A program made the translations under genes and the position numbers. From Bacteroidota bacterium (GTDB lineage Bacteria > Bacteroidota > Bacteroidia > Flavobacteriales > Schleiferiaceae): 64,000 bases of DNA. Shown here piece by piece: positions 43,642 through 54,000 of the stretch. The notes under the pieces are model-generated. The model was not told the origin of the DNA and made no database searches. It saw only the letters and a list, made by a program, of their open reading frames with translations. The stretch is from assembly GCA_016868755.1 (NCBI GenBank), contig VGFU01000005.1, positions 1 through 64,000 on the forward strand, read 5' to 3'. Each line of letters begins with the position of its first letter. Within the stretch, counting starts at the first letter, position 1.

Positions 43642-45924
43642 ATGAACCAACGTTCCATTTTTGTCCTTATGCTGGGCTTTTCGTTGACGCCCGCGACCTC
43701 CCAAATGATTCGGGTGGCCGAATCGCCGGCGGGGTCTGACACCGTCAAAACACAGGTACTCAATGAGGTTTCGCTCGTGGCCAGCCGGCCAAGCGCTCGG
43801 ATTCCCATGCCCCAAATTCGGCTGAAGCCCGGGGACTTGGCCAAGCAGAACGCGGGGCGAGACGTGCCATTTTTGCTGCAGGGCCTGCCCTCGTTTACGG
43901 CCGCCAGCGACGCGGGTAATGGGTTTGGTTACACCTACGTGCGCTTTCGCGGAATGGACCAAACGCGGATCAACGTCACGGTCAACAACGTCGCGCTCAA
44001 CGATCCCGAATCGCATGGCGTATTTTGGGTGAATACGCCCGACCTCGGCTTGAACGCCAACTCATTGGTGGTGCAGCGCGGAGTGGGCACGTCAACCTTG
44101 GGGAGCGGCGCGTTCGGCGCGTCATTGTCGTTTGAAGTTGGGGTGCCTAACGACACCGCTAGCCAGGCGGTTTCTGCCACCTACGGCTCGTTTAACTCGG
44201 CGCGCATCAGCTACGCCGTTCATAGCGGTCTCGTTGGCGCCAAAAAGCGCTGGTCGACCACCGCGCGGGCCACTGCGATGCGCAGCGACGGGTTTGTGGA
44301 CCGATCAGGCAGCCAACTCCAGAGCTACTTGTTTGGTGCCCAATACCGGCTTCCGGCGTTCACGTGGCGCTTGGTCCATTTTGCCGGAAGCGAGCGCACC
44401 CAGCAGGCCTGGTACGGCATTCCTGAAGCTAAGTTCCGCGGCGATGCGCAGGGCGTAATGGACTACATCGGCCGGAACGGGGTTGCGGGCGCGGACTCCG
44501 CAAACCTGATTCAAAGCGGCAATGCGACCTACAACTTCTACCGCTACGCGAACGAAATTGATCAGTACACCCAGCGCCACTACCAGAGTTTGATGACGTG
44601 GATCGTCAGTCCACGCTGGCACGTAACGCAAACGATTGCCGTGGTTACGGGCAAAGGCTACTTTGAGCAGTACCGGCCCTTTATGTCGTTTGCCTCACTG
44701 GGTTTGCCCAATGTTCCCATCGGCATCATGGAGCTCACGGGAACCGAAGGCGTGCGGCGGCGCTGGCTCGATAACGGGAGTTTTGGAGGAACCACTTCGG
44801 TTCAGTACCGCAGGGAGCACTTCCAGTTCGTGGCCGGCATGCAGGATCAGGTGTACGACGGACTTCACTACGGAACGTTGCCGTGGCTTCGCTACAATCC
44901 GTTGGGCGGACTCGACGGGAGCGTGACCGTAGAAGGCGTTCCGGTGGGCACCCAGTCAGCGCAAGCCCACCGGTTTTATGAGGGCTCCAGCTTGAAGCTC
45001 GACGAGGCCTACTTCGCCCGAGCTGAGTGGAGCCTAGGGCGCTGGACGTACCTGGGGGACCTGCAGGTTCGCCGAATTAACTACGAGGGGGTTGGAACGG
45101 ACGTAGATCAAAACGCCTACGATTTTAACGCGTCCTACCTGTTTTTTAACCCCAAAGCGGGCATTTCGTACCAAGACCGCGATTGGACCGTGCGCGCTTC
45201 GGTTGCTCAAGCGCACCGCGAGCCGATTCGTTCAGACTTTATTGACAACGCGGTGGCTCCGCGGCCTGAGCGGGTAACAGATTTTGAGTTCGGAATTGAG
45301 AAGCGCGCCGAGCGTTTTTGGGCCGAAGCCAACGTGTACCTAATGGAGTACCAGGACCAACTGGTTCCAACCGGCGCGCTGAACGATGTGGGGGCCCTGA
45401 TTCGGACCAATGTGGCACAAAGCCACCGCAGGGGCTTGGAGTTGGCGGCCGTTTGGTCTCCTTCGGTCGCATGGAAGATCGGAGCCAACAGCACCTTGAG
45501 CCGCAACCGCATCGCGGAGTTTGAAGAGGTTTTGTACGACTACGCCGACGTTAGTGAGGTCCGCACAAAGTACACCAATACGCCCATCGCCCTTTCGCCC
45601 GAAGCCATGGGCAATGCTTGGGCCGAGTGGCAGCGCCGAGGTCTTTCAGCCCGCGCCACACTGCACGCCGTGGGCCGTCAGTACTTGGATAACACCGGGA
45701 CGTTAGAGCGCTCGCTTGACCCCTACCGCACCGTGGACGCGACCCTTCGCTGGAACCGCGGCCCTGTGGAGTGGCGCCTCGACGCGATCAACCTTTTGGG
45801 CCGTCCGTACGCGCCCAACGGCTACACGTGGGGCTACCTCTACGACGGAGTTCGGACCGACGAAAACTTTGTGTACCCGATGGCCGGAACGCAGCTGCTG
45901 CTGGGATTCAAGCTGGTTTTTTAG
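43642..45924 (+). CDS. TPP-regulated TonB-dependent receptor, probable thiamine or thiamine-precursor importer
   Basis: About 760 residues: signal peptide (MNQRSIFVLMLGFSLTPATS), a LNEVSLVASRPSAR segment like a TonB box, a plug (PFLLQGLPSFTAASDAGNGFGYTYVRFRGMDQTRINVTVNNVALNDPESHGVFW, about 70-170) and a barrel ending LLLGFKLVF. There is no carboxypeptidase-like domain, unlike the other receptors here. Control by a TPP riboswitch makes thiamine, TPP or a pyrimidine precursor the likely substrate; this pairing is known in Bacteroidota. No pnuT-type inner-membrane carrier is adjacent. An in-frame GTG at 43609 lies in the hairpin and is rejected as start. Confidence 0.9.
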   Translation: MNQRSIFVLMLGFSLTPATSQMIRVAESPAGSDTVKTQVLNEVSLVASRPSARIPMPQIRLKPGDLAKQNAGRDVPFLLQGLPSFTAASDAGNGFGYTYVRFRGMDQTRINVTVNNVALNDPESHGVFWVNTPDLGLNANSLVVQRGVGTSTLGSGAFGASLSFEVGVPNDTASQAVSATYGSFNSARISYAVHSGLVGAKKRWSTTARATAMRSDGFVDRSGSQLQSYLFGAQYRLPAFTWRLVHFAGSERTQQAWYGIPEAKFRGDAQGVMDYIGRNGVAGADSANLIQSGNATYNFYRYANEIDQYTQRHYQSLMTWIVSPRWHVTQTIAVVTGKGYFEQYRPFMSFASLGLPNVPIGIMELTGTEGVRRRWLDNGSFGGTTSVQYRREHFQFVAGMQDQVYDGLHYGTLPWLRYNPLGGLDGSVTVEGVPVGTQSAQAHRFYEGSSLKLDEAYFARAEWSLGRWTYLGDLQVRRINYEGVGTDVDQNAYDFNASYLFFNPKAGISYQDRDWTVRASVAQAHREPIRSDFIDNAVAPRPERVTDFEFGIEKRAERFWAEANVYLMEYQDQLVPTGALNDVGALIRTNVAQSHRRGLELAAVWSPSVAWKIGANSTLSRNRIAEFEEVLYDYADVSEVRTKYTNTPIALSPEAMGNAWAEWQRRGLSARATLHAVGRQYLDNTGTLERSLDPYRTVDATLRWNRGPVEWRLDAINLLGRPYAPNGYTWGYLYDGVRTDENFVYPMAGTQLLLGFKLVF

Positions 45925-45929
45925 GGGAC

Positions 45930-46043
45930 TTCGCGCCTGCGGCGCGGCGCTCCGCGCTGTTTCATGCTCCTAGTTTCTAGTTCGCGCCTTTGTCGCGCCA
46001 ACACAAGAAACCAGCAACAAGTAACTATACAGCTAGCCCGCAG
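45930..46043. repeat. Stop-codon-associated intergenic repeat, copy 5
   Basis: Between the convergent receptor and M1 peptidase genes. It has a GCGCCTGCGGCGCGG hairpin, CTAGTTTCTAGTTCGCGCC, then ACAAGAAACCAGCAACAAG and CAGCTAGCCCGCAGCTAGTTACG. Left and right arms are roughly inverse complements, so the whole is an imperfect palindrome. The peptidase stop (AACTAG) lies within it. Confidence 0.6.
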
Positions 46044-47891
46044 CTAGTTACGAACCGCTTGTGGCCACACGTTGTCGTCGCGGTTGACGTCGGCAGTCCA
46101 GTGGCCAGGGTCGACCTCGATGGAGCGAATGCCTTTGAGCGGCGTTTCAACCATCAGATCAAACGTCTTCTGGGTGTAGTTCCAGGGGCCGGCAAGCACG
46201 AGGAGCGGGTCCTTTTTGTGGCCCTGCTGTTCCAGGAGGGGCAAGGTATAGGTCATGCTGGCTCCGCTTTCAAAGGTCACCTTGACGTCGACCGGGAGGG
46301 CCATGGACCCGCGGCGCTCCAGGCGCACAAATGTGAGGGCTCGGTTATCGCTCCACACGCTGTCGATGCCCACGTCGGGGTACTTGGTGGTGTTGATCCA
46401 CTGGTCGTGGTACCAGTCGAGTACCATGCCCGACTCGCGCTCGGCGATGCGCACGAAGTCTTCGGGGCGCGGATGCTTGAAGCTCCACTCGTCGAAATAG
46501 CGGCGCATGGTCCGCCAAAAGGCGTCGTCGCCGACGATTCCGCGCAGCTGAACGAGGTAGAGCGAACCCATCATGTAGGCGGCCATTTGGTACGGAAACT
46601 TACCGTCAAAGTAGTTGGCCGGAGTGCTGGCGGGCTCGCGCCAGGCTGCTTTGGCGGCGCGCTTGGCAAACGTGCTGAGGTAGCCCTCGTGGGCGTTGGG
46701 CTTGTTGGCGCCCGAGATGACGTTCATGACCTCGTCTTCGGCGAAGCTGGTGAAGCCCTCGTCCATCCAGTGGTAGCGCTGCTCGTCGGTGGCGAGCTGG
46801 CCGTAAAACCACATGTGCGAGCCCTCGTGGGCGACGACGCTAAAGGTTCCGAGGTAGTCGTCGCCGTGCGATTCCATCAGGGTGCACATGGGGTACTCCA
46901 TGGCGCCCTCGCCGCCCTGGATGACGCTGAATTGGGGCCAGCGGTAGGGTCCGAAGTGCGAATTCATGAAGGCAAAGTAGGTGGCCACGTCGGCGCGAAA
47001 GCGCTCGTTCTCGTACATCATGCGCGACTTGGCGTCGGGCAAATAGAGGTAGTGAATCTGCGTTCCGGTGGGCAGCGTGAAGCGTTGGTGCTGGTACTCG
47101 CGGTCGGCGGTCCAGGCAAAGTCGTGCACGCTGTCGGCGGCAAAGCGCCAGGTAATGCGCGCCTTTTTCTTGTGCTTGACGGGCTTGTCGCTGTAGCCGT
47201 GTCCGATTTCGTCGGGGTTTTGGAGCACGCCGGTTCCGCCGAGCACAAAGCCCGCGTCGGCGGTGACGTTGACCTCAAACCGGCCAAAGTCCCCATAAAA
47301 TTCGCGGGCCACATACAGGTCGGGGTGCCAGCCGTCGCGGTCGTACACGCACATTTTGGGGTACCACTGCGTGAAGCTGTAGTCCACGCCCTCTTTGTTG
47401 TCACGGCCGGCGCGCTCGATGACGATCGGAATCCGGGTGGTGTACTCCAGCTCAAAAACGTGCGTGGCTCCGGGGGCTATGGGTTCTTGGAGCTGGGCGC
47501 GCAAGATGGTCTGGTTCAAGTGAAACGCGACCTCGCGGCCGTTGTGCTTGACCGACCGCACGATTTGCTCGCCCTCTTCGTGGGGCTTGAGCTGCTCGAT
47601 TTTGGTTCCGATCGCCTTGTCTTTAAACTGGGTCGGAATGTTGGCCATGTTGCTCATCATGCTTCCGGGCTGAAACGCGTTCCAGTACAGGTGCATGAAG
47701 ATTTCGTCGAGCGCGTCGGGGCTGTTGTTGGTGTACTCGAGGCGCATCTTGCCCTCAAGGCGGTGCTGGTTGTGGTCGAGGTCGACGTTTATTTGGTAGC
47801 GAACCGACTGCTGCCAGTAGCCTGTGGGCGGAGTTTGGGCCCAAATTCCTACGGCCCAGAGGGCGGCGGCGATGCTCAAGAGGTTTTTCAT
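46044..47891 (-). CDS. Secreted M1 family zinc metallopeptidase
   Basis: An aminopeptidase-type enzyme of 615 residues with a signal peptide (MKNLLSIAAALWAVGIWAQ), so it acts in the periplasm or outside. The zinc site is HEGSHMWFYGQL with the third ligand in HWMDEGFTSF, and GGEGAMEYPMCTL takes the place of the GAMEN exopeptidase motif. The protein lacks a T9SS sorting domain. It is the last gene of a tadA-MBL-M1 operon (12 bp from the MBL stop). The stop codon lies in the repeat that fills the convergent gap. A long open frame on the opposite strand is a codon-usage shadow. Confidence 0.92.
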   Translation of the reverse strand: MKNLLSIAAALWAVGIWAQTPPTGYWQQSVRYQINVDLDHNQHRLEGKMRLEYTNNSPDALDEIFMHLYWNAFQPGSMMSNMANIPTQFKDKAIGTKIEQLKPHEEGEQIVRSVKHNGREVAFHLNQTILRAQLQEPIAPGATHVFELEYTTRIPIVIERAGRDNKEGVDYSFTQWYPKMCVYDRDGWHPDLYVAREFYGDFGRFEVNVTADAGFVLGGTGVLQNPDEIGHGYSDKPVKHKKKARITWRFAADSVHDFAWTADREYQHQRFTLPTGTQIHYLYLPDAKSRMMYENERFRADVATYFAFMNSHFGPYRWPQFSVIQGGEGAMEYPMCTLMESHGDDYLGTFSVVAHEGSHMWFYGQLATDEQRYHWMDEGFTSFAEDEVMNVISGANKPNAHEGYLSTFAKRAAKAAWREPASTPANYFDGKFPYQMAAYMMGSLYLVQLRGIVGDDAFWRTMRRYFDEWSFKHPRPEDFVRIAERESGMVLDWYHDQWINTTKYPDVGIDSVWSDNRALTFVRLERRGSMALPVDVKVTFESGASMTYTLPLLEQQGHKKDPLLVLAGPWNYTQKTFDLMVETPLKGIRSIEVDPGHWTADVNRDDNVWPQAVRN

Positions 47892-47903
47892 GTCGTAGGC
47901 AAA

Positions 47904-48737
47904 TTACAGTTTTTGGACTTCGGCGAGGCGCGGACCCTTTTCGGTCGCCGTGAGTATGGCGACTTCGTTCAGCGGATCGTGCTCGAGAAAGAGCAGGTAC
48001 TCGCGGTCGGCGGCCTCGTTGAGGATGCGCGCCTTTTCTTCAAGGGTCAGCAGCGGCCGGGTGTCGTAGCCCATCACATAGGGCAGTGGAATGTGGCCAG
48101 TAGACGGCAGCAAATCGGCCATGTACACTAGGGTCTGGCCGCCGTGGTCGAGAATCGGGCACATCTGGGCGTCGGTGTGGCCGTTGACGACAAAGGCGTC
48201 GAAGCCAAGTGGGGTGCTGATGCGCGCGGAATCTCCTTCGATTAGGTTAAGCTGGCCGGATTCCTGCAGGGGCATGATGTTCTCGCGCAAGAAGCTGGCT
48301 TTTTCGCGCGGATTGGGGTTGGTGGCCCAGTCCCAATGGCGGGCGTGGGACCAGTAACGGGCGTTTGCGAAGGCCGGACGCAGTTGGTCGCCGTGGCGCA
48401 CCACGGCTCCGCCCACGTGGTCGAAGTGCAAATGCGTCAAAAACACGTCGGTGACGTCGTTGCGGTGAAACCCGAGCGCGGCCAAGCTGCGGTCGAGTGT
48501 CGCGTCGCCATGCAGGTGGTAGTGGCTGAAGAACTTCTCGTCTTGCTTGCCGCCGATCCCCGTGTCGATCAGGGTCAGGCGGTCGCCATCTTCGACTAGC
48601 AGGCAGCGCATCGCCCAGGTGCAGAGGTTGCGCTCGTCGGCGGGATTGGTGCGCTCCCAGAGCGACTTAGGCACGACGCCGAACATGGCGCCGCCGTCGA
48701 GCTTGAAAAAGCCCGTTTCGATGGTGTACAGCTTCAT
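47904..48737 (-). CDS. MBL-fold metallo-hydrolase
   Basis: 277 residues with the metallo-beta-lactamase motif THLHFDHVGG and further ligands in VNGHTDAQMCPIL, YMADLLPSTGHIP and LFLEHDPLNE. It resembles AHL-lactonase/glyoxalase-II-like hydrolases (LIDTGIGGKQDEKFFSHYHLHGDATLDRSLAALGF), but the substrate cannot be told. No signal peptide. Its ATG overlaps the tadA stop by 4 nt (ATGA), so it is translated from the tadA message. Confidence 0.9.
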   Translation of the reverse strand: MKLYTIETGFFKLDGGAMFGVVPKSLWERTNPADERNLCTWAMRCLLVEDGDRLTLIDTGIGGKQDEKFFSHYHLHGDATLDRSLAALGFHRNDVTDVFLTHLHFDHVGGAVVRHGDQLRPAFANARYWSHARHWDWATNPNPREKASFLRENIMPLQESGQLNLIEGDSARISTPLGFDAFVVNGHTDAQMCPILDHGGQTLVYMADLLPSTGHIPLPYVMGYDTRPLLTLEEKARILNEAADREYLLFLEHDPLNEVAILTATEKGPRLAEVQKL

Positions 48738-49192
48738 TTTTTGCGTTTAGCTCGAAAGAATTCGGTGAGCACGTCGCCGCAAAGCTCGGCCTCGACTCCG
48801 GTGGTCACCTGCGTTTTGGGGTGCAGCTGGCCGCCCATGGTACGGAATCCGCGCTTTTCGTCGCTCGCCCCGTACACGACGCGGCCGATTTGGCTCCAAA
48901 ATAGGGCGCCGGCGCACATCGTGCAGGGCTCAAGGGTGACGTAGAGCGTGCAGTCGGGCAGGTACTTGGCCGCCAGCTCGTGGCTGGCCGCCGTGATGGC
49001 CTGCATTTCGGCGTGGGCCGTGACGTCGTGCAGCCGTTCGGTCAAATTGTGGCCGCGGGCAATGACGCGGTTTTGCCACACCACGACCGCTCCCACCGGT
49101 ACCTCATCCTGGTCCATGGCCTTCACGGCTTCTTGGATGGCGAGGCGCATGTAGCGCACGTCGTCTTCGGGGGTCACGGGGGCGAGCGGCAT
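48734..49192 (-). CDS. tadA: tRNA-specific adenosine deaminase TadA
   Basis: Deaminates A34 to inosine in tRNA-Arg(ACG). 152 residues. The zinc site is complete: AHAEMQAI with the catalytic Glu and the [27 protein letters not shown] segment. The start at ATG 49192 ([22 protein letters not shown]) is normal; the much longer open frame reaching 50266 is the antisense of aspS. Divergent from aspS, with about 48 bp between the starts. First gene of the tadA-MBL-M1 operon. Confidence 0.95.
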   Translation of the reverse strand: MPLAPVTPEDDVRYMRLAIQEAVKAMDQDEVPVGAVVVWQNRVIARGHNLTERLHDVTAHAEMQAITAASHELAAKYLPDCTLYVTLEPCTMCAGALFWSQIGRVVYGASDEKRGFRTMGGQLHPKTQVTTGVEAELCGDVLTEFFRAKRKK

Positions 49193-49227
49193 GGCGTAAA
49201 AATACGGCCCGGCTCCGGGCGGCGCGT

Positions 49228-49235
49228 TACCTTTG
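49228..49235 (+). promoter_or_regulatory. -7 box for aspS, 5 nt from ATG
   Basis: TACCTTTG ends 5 nt before ATG 49241; the aspS mRNA is probably leaderless or nearly so. It also argues against the longer in-frame start at 48980. Confidence 0.68.
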
Positions 49236-49240
49236 CAGCC

Positions 49241-50986
<1,746 letters not shown>

Positions 50987-50994
50987 GTACCCGG

Positions 50995-51047
50995 GTGTGC
51001 TTTTGACGTTCCGAATCCTCAGATAACGAAGTTAAACAAAAGCACAC
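50995..51047 (+). repeat. 11-bp perfect inverted repeat between aspS and the T9SS gene
   Basis: GTGTGCTTTTG (50995-51005) and CAAAAGCACAC (51037-51047) are perfect complements with a 31-bp spacer. It lacks a terminal T-run. It may be a stable 3' end structure of aspS or an operator for the downstream gene at 51072. Confidence 0.6.
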
Positions 51048-51071
51048 ACTAAAGCAGCGTATTTTTACCGA

Positions 51072-54000
51072 ATGCGCTTAAACCTTTTTGCTTTGCTGAC
51101 GGTTGGAACCGTCGCCCTTTTTGCTCAGAACCAACCCAATTGGCTGGAGCTTTGGAACGACCCCTCGTCCAACGTTTACGACGTGGTGCGCGAATTTGAC
51201 GCTGCCTTTGAAGGCAAAGCCACCGAAAAAGGTAAGGGCTGGAAGCAGTTCAAACGCTGGGAGGCCTTCATGGACCCGCGCGTCTACCCGACCGGTCAAC
51301 GTCCGCAACCCAACGCCCTTTACCTCGGCATGCAGCAGGTGCAAAGCAGCTGGGGAAGCACCTCGACCGGCGCCAGCGGCATCGGCCAGTGGACCCCTGT
51401 AGGGCCCTTTGACGGCAACCCCATTCAGGGCATCGGGCGCGTCAACACCGTGGCCTTCCACCCCACGGACCCCAATGTGATTTTTGCCGGAGCTCCGGCG
51501 GGCGGACTCTGGAAAACCACCAACCAAGGAACCAGTTGGACTACTAATACCGACCTGCTTCCGAACCTAGGGGTGAGCGGTATCGCCATTGACCCCCTGT
51601 TTCCCGACACGATGTACATCGCTACGGGGGACCGCGACGCCGACGACACCTACAGCATAGGAGTATTGAAGTCAACGGACGGTGGCGAAACCTGGAAAAC
51701 GACCGGACTCAGCCTCTTGCTGACGAACTACGCGCGATTAACGGGCATGGTCATTCACCCCACCCAGACCCAGTATCTGGTGGTTGCTTCGCGCAACGGC
51801 ATCTACCGAACCACCAATGGTGGCACTACATGGTCGATGGTTCAAGGCGGCAGCTTTCAATCGCTAACTTCAGTCGCTGGTGCGCCGCACTTGCTGTATG
51901 CGGGCACCAATGCTAACGGACGAGTTTGGTTTTCGCGGGATTTCGGTGCAACGTGGACTCAGATCACAGGAAACGGACTCCCCACGAGCGGCCCCGCCCG
52001 CTGCGAGGTGGCGACCACCGGTGCCGATACCAACTACGTATATGCCTTGTTTGGCGCCAACAACAACGGACTGTATGGCGTGTACCGCTCCACCAACCGA
52101 GGCGCAACCTGGACCCAAATGCACGGATCCACCCCGAACCTCATGGATTGGTCGACCAATGGTGGTGGCAGTGGCGGTCAAGCGTGGTACGACTTGGCCA
52201 TTGCCGTTTCACCCCTCAATAAAGACGTACTGCTCGTGGGCGGAGTCAACATTTGGCGTTCCAACAACGGTGGCGCAAACTTCTCGCTGAGCGCCCACTG
52301 GTATGGCGGAGGCGGAGTTTCGAACGTCCACGCGGACCAGCACTGGTTCACCTTCAGGCCCGGCACCAACGAACTTTGGGTAGGCAACGACGGCGGAGTT
52401 TATGTTTCGCCCAACGGCGGCATCGCCAACAACTGGCAAATGCGCAGCAACGGCCTCGGAATCACGCAGTACTACAAAATCGCCACCACACCCGTCAACC
52501 CTAACTGGACTATGGCGGGGGCCCAAGACAACGGAACCCACCTTAAAAAAACAAGCTGGGCTCGAGTGCGTGGAGGCGACGGCATGGACTGCGGCATGGA
52601 CCCTACCAACGAGCTCGTGATGTATGCGTCGATCTACTACGGCGACTTTGAAAAATCTAATAACGGAGGGGCGAGTTTTAATGCCACGTTTAACCTCCCA
52701 CCGAGCGGTAATGGCAACTGGGTTACCCCGTTCTTGGTCAGCCGCCACAATAACAACGTACTCTATGCAGGATTTTCACGAGTGTGGAAGTCCACCAATG
52801 CCGGCGTAAGCTTTTCGGCTACCAGTAACTCAAATCTCCTGGGAAGCGACAATATTGACGTGCTGGCCGAATCGCCCAGCAACCCCAACGTGCTGTACGC
52901 GGGCATCAACCAGTACCTTTTCCGCTCGACCGACGGCGGAATCACCTGGATCCAGCACAGCGGCGGCGCCGGCAGCCACGTCATTACGGGCATCGCGGTG
53001 GACCCCAACGATCCGCTGCACATTGCGGTCAGCCGCAGCGGCTACGTGGGGAGCCAAAAAGTATTCGAGTCGTTCAATGGCGGACAATCCTACAGCAACA
53101 TAAGCGGAAGCCTTCCGAACATTCCCGCCAACGCCATTGCCTTTGAGCCAGGCGGCAACAACATGATCTACGTTGGCACCGACCTCGGCATGTTTGTGCG
53201 CGACAACCTTCTGGGCGACTGGGTTCCGTTCAACTCTGGCTTGCCCAATGTAGTCGTTACAGATATCGAAATACTGAGCACGCCCCGAATTGTGCGCATC
53301 GGCACCTACGGCCGAGGTGTTTGGCAGTCTCCCTTTGCCGGCGACCTCCTCAAGCGTCCAACGGCGGCCCTTAAGGTACAGCCCGCCTCCACGTGCGGAC
53401 TCGGAGACACCCTGCAGCTCAGCGACGCCTCGACGGGGCTCGTAACGGCCTGGAAGTGGAGCGTGATTCCCGCTACCGGCGCCACCCTGATCGGGGCCAC
53501 GACGGCGACGCCCAAGCTCGTCATCCAGCAAGCCGGCATCTACTCGGTGCAGCTGGTCGCCAGCAACGTGTACGGCAGCGATACCGCGCTGGGTGTTCAA
53601 ACGATTGCCGTGGGCGGATTCCCGCTTCCGGCCAACGAAGGCTTCACCACCGGCTTTGGTCAGCGCTGGGCCGTCGAAAACACCGACCGCAACGCCACCT
53701 GGGAGGCCTTCTCGACCGCCAGCAGCGACGGCGACAACGCCTCGATGCGCATGCCCCACTTCGCTCTTGCCTCCACGGCTATCGGCCAGCGCGACGCCCT
53801 AATTTCTCCGGTTTTTGCCTTAGATAGCGGAGCCTCGCTTACGCTCGACGTAGCCTACCGCCAAGTTTCGGCAACCCAAGTACCCGACACGCTGCGCATT
53901 TGGATGAAGCCCTGCAGCGCTTCGACCTGGACACTCCTCGCTACCCGCGTCGAAACAGGCACCCTGAATTGGGCGACGGGGCCAGCCCAAGCCAGCGCAT

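Noticed and set aside
45990-48131. A 713-codon open frame on the plus strand, opposite the M1 peptidase and MBL genes
   Set aside because: It is exactly antisense to two genes with intact catalytic motifs, its translation is Val/Gly/His-rich with no domain, and such mirror frames are expected in GC-rich codon usage.
48980-49240. Longer start for aspS
   Set aside because: It would overlap tadA and the -7 box at 49228; the OB domain begins right after ATG 49241.
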